Positions 5,532-5,699 of a stretch of 5,699 bases of DNA are shown here, piece by piece; the stretch's first letter is position 1; each line of letters starts with the position of its first letter. A program made the translations under genes and the position numbers. This stretch comes from Planctomycetaceae bacterium (GTDB lineage: Bacteria > Planctomycetota > Planctomycetia > Pirellulales > Pirellulaceae), in assembly GCA_007129635.1 (NCBI GenBank), contig SKVE01000578.1, positions 1-5,699 of the forward strand. The letters run 5' to 3'. A model generated the notes under the pieces. It was not told where the DNA came from, did no database searches, and saw only the letters and a list, made by a program, of their open reading frames with translations.

Positions 5532-5569
5532 AACGCTCCTGCCCGATCCGGGTTGGAGCGTTTTTTTTT
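5532..5569 (+). terminator. Rho-independent terminator after the metallothionein-like gene
   Basis: AACGCTCC (5532-5539) pairs with GGAGCGTT (5555-5562). Inside, CCCG (5542-5545) pairs with CGGG (5549-5552) around an ATC loop, with a TG/TT internal mismatch. A run of nine T (5561-5569) follows. It starts 35 nt after the stop codon and is the clearest terminator in the window. Confidence 0.9.
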
Positions 5570-5676
5570 GGGGCGAAGTCGAAAGCGGCTCGGCTTAGAA
5601 CCCTATCCACTGGACAACCCCCCCTGAATACCGTACAGTCACGGAAGGTGCATGGGAGCCTGTGGTACTTTTCATT

Positions 5677-5698
5677 AAAGAATGCTTCATTCTTTTTT
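5677..5698. terminator. Weak AT-rich hairpin with T-run at the window edge
   Basis: AAAGAATG-CTT-CATTCTTT has perfect eight-bp arms with further T to base 5698. It has only two GC pairs, so it is weak. It could be a backup terminator, or serve a gene arriving from the right on the minus strand. The stretch 5570-5676 shows no gene. Confidence 0.3.
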
Positions 5699-5699
5699 C

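Overview
The window looks like part of a planctomycete chromosome (Pirellula/Rhodopirellula-like). This is inferred from the loose gene spacing, weak or missing Shine-Dalgarno sites on most genes, and a small protein whose C-terminal block resembles short conserved proteins I associate with planctomycetes. No database search was possible. There are no rRNA, tRNA, CRISPR or mobile-element signatures.

Left part, minus strand (1-4037). A serine-biosynthesis pair, serC (phosphoserine aminotransferase) followed 56 nt later by serA (D-3-phosphoglycerate dehydrogenase, cut by the window edge), very probably forms an operon. A reasonable sigma70-type promoter lies about 107 nt upstream of serC, with a perfect short palindrome over the predicted transcription start. 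Upstream of serC is a separate gene for an exported, probably lipid-anchored protein with about five TPR repeats. Upstream of that is a small gene of unknown function whose C-terminal half could be a helix-turn-helix.

Right part, plus strand (4260-5569). Beyond a divergent, partly AT-rich intergenic region are two genes for exported cysteine-rich proteins. The first (4316-4789) has a signal peptide, CC pairs and a CPC motif, and is preceded by a possible 19-codon leader that overlaps it by ATGA. The second (4877-5497) is the most striking gene here: a 206-residue protein with 58 cysteines, organised as tandem 37-residue metallothionein-like modules behind a short signal-like N-terminus. It has the best ribosome binding site in the window and ends at a textbook rho-independent terminator (5532-5569).

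The two cysteine-rich genes probably form a metal-binding or thiol-rich export unit. The small divergent gene is a conceivable but unproven regulator of it. The last 130 bases hold no gene, only a weak AT-rich hairpin at the window edge.
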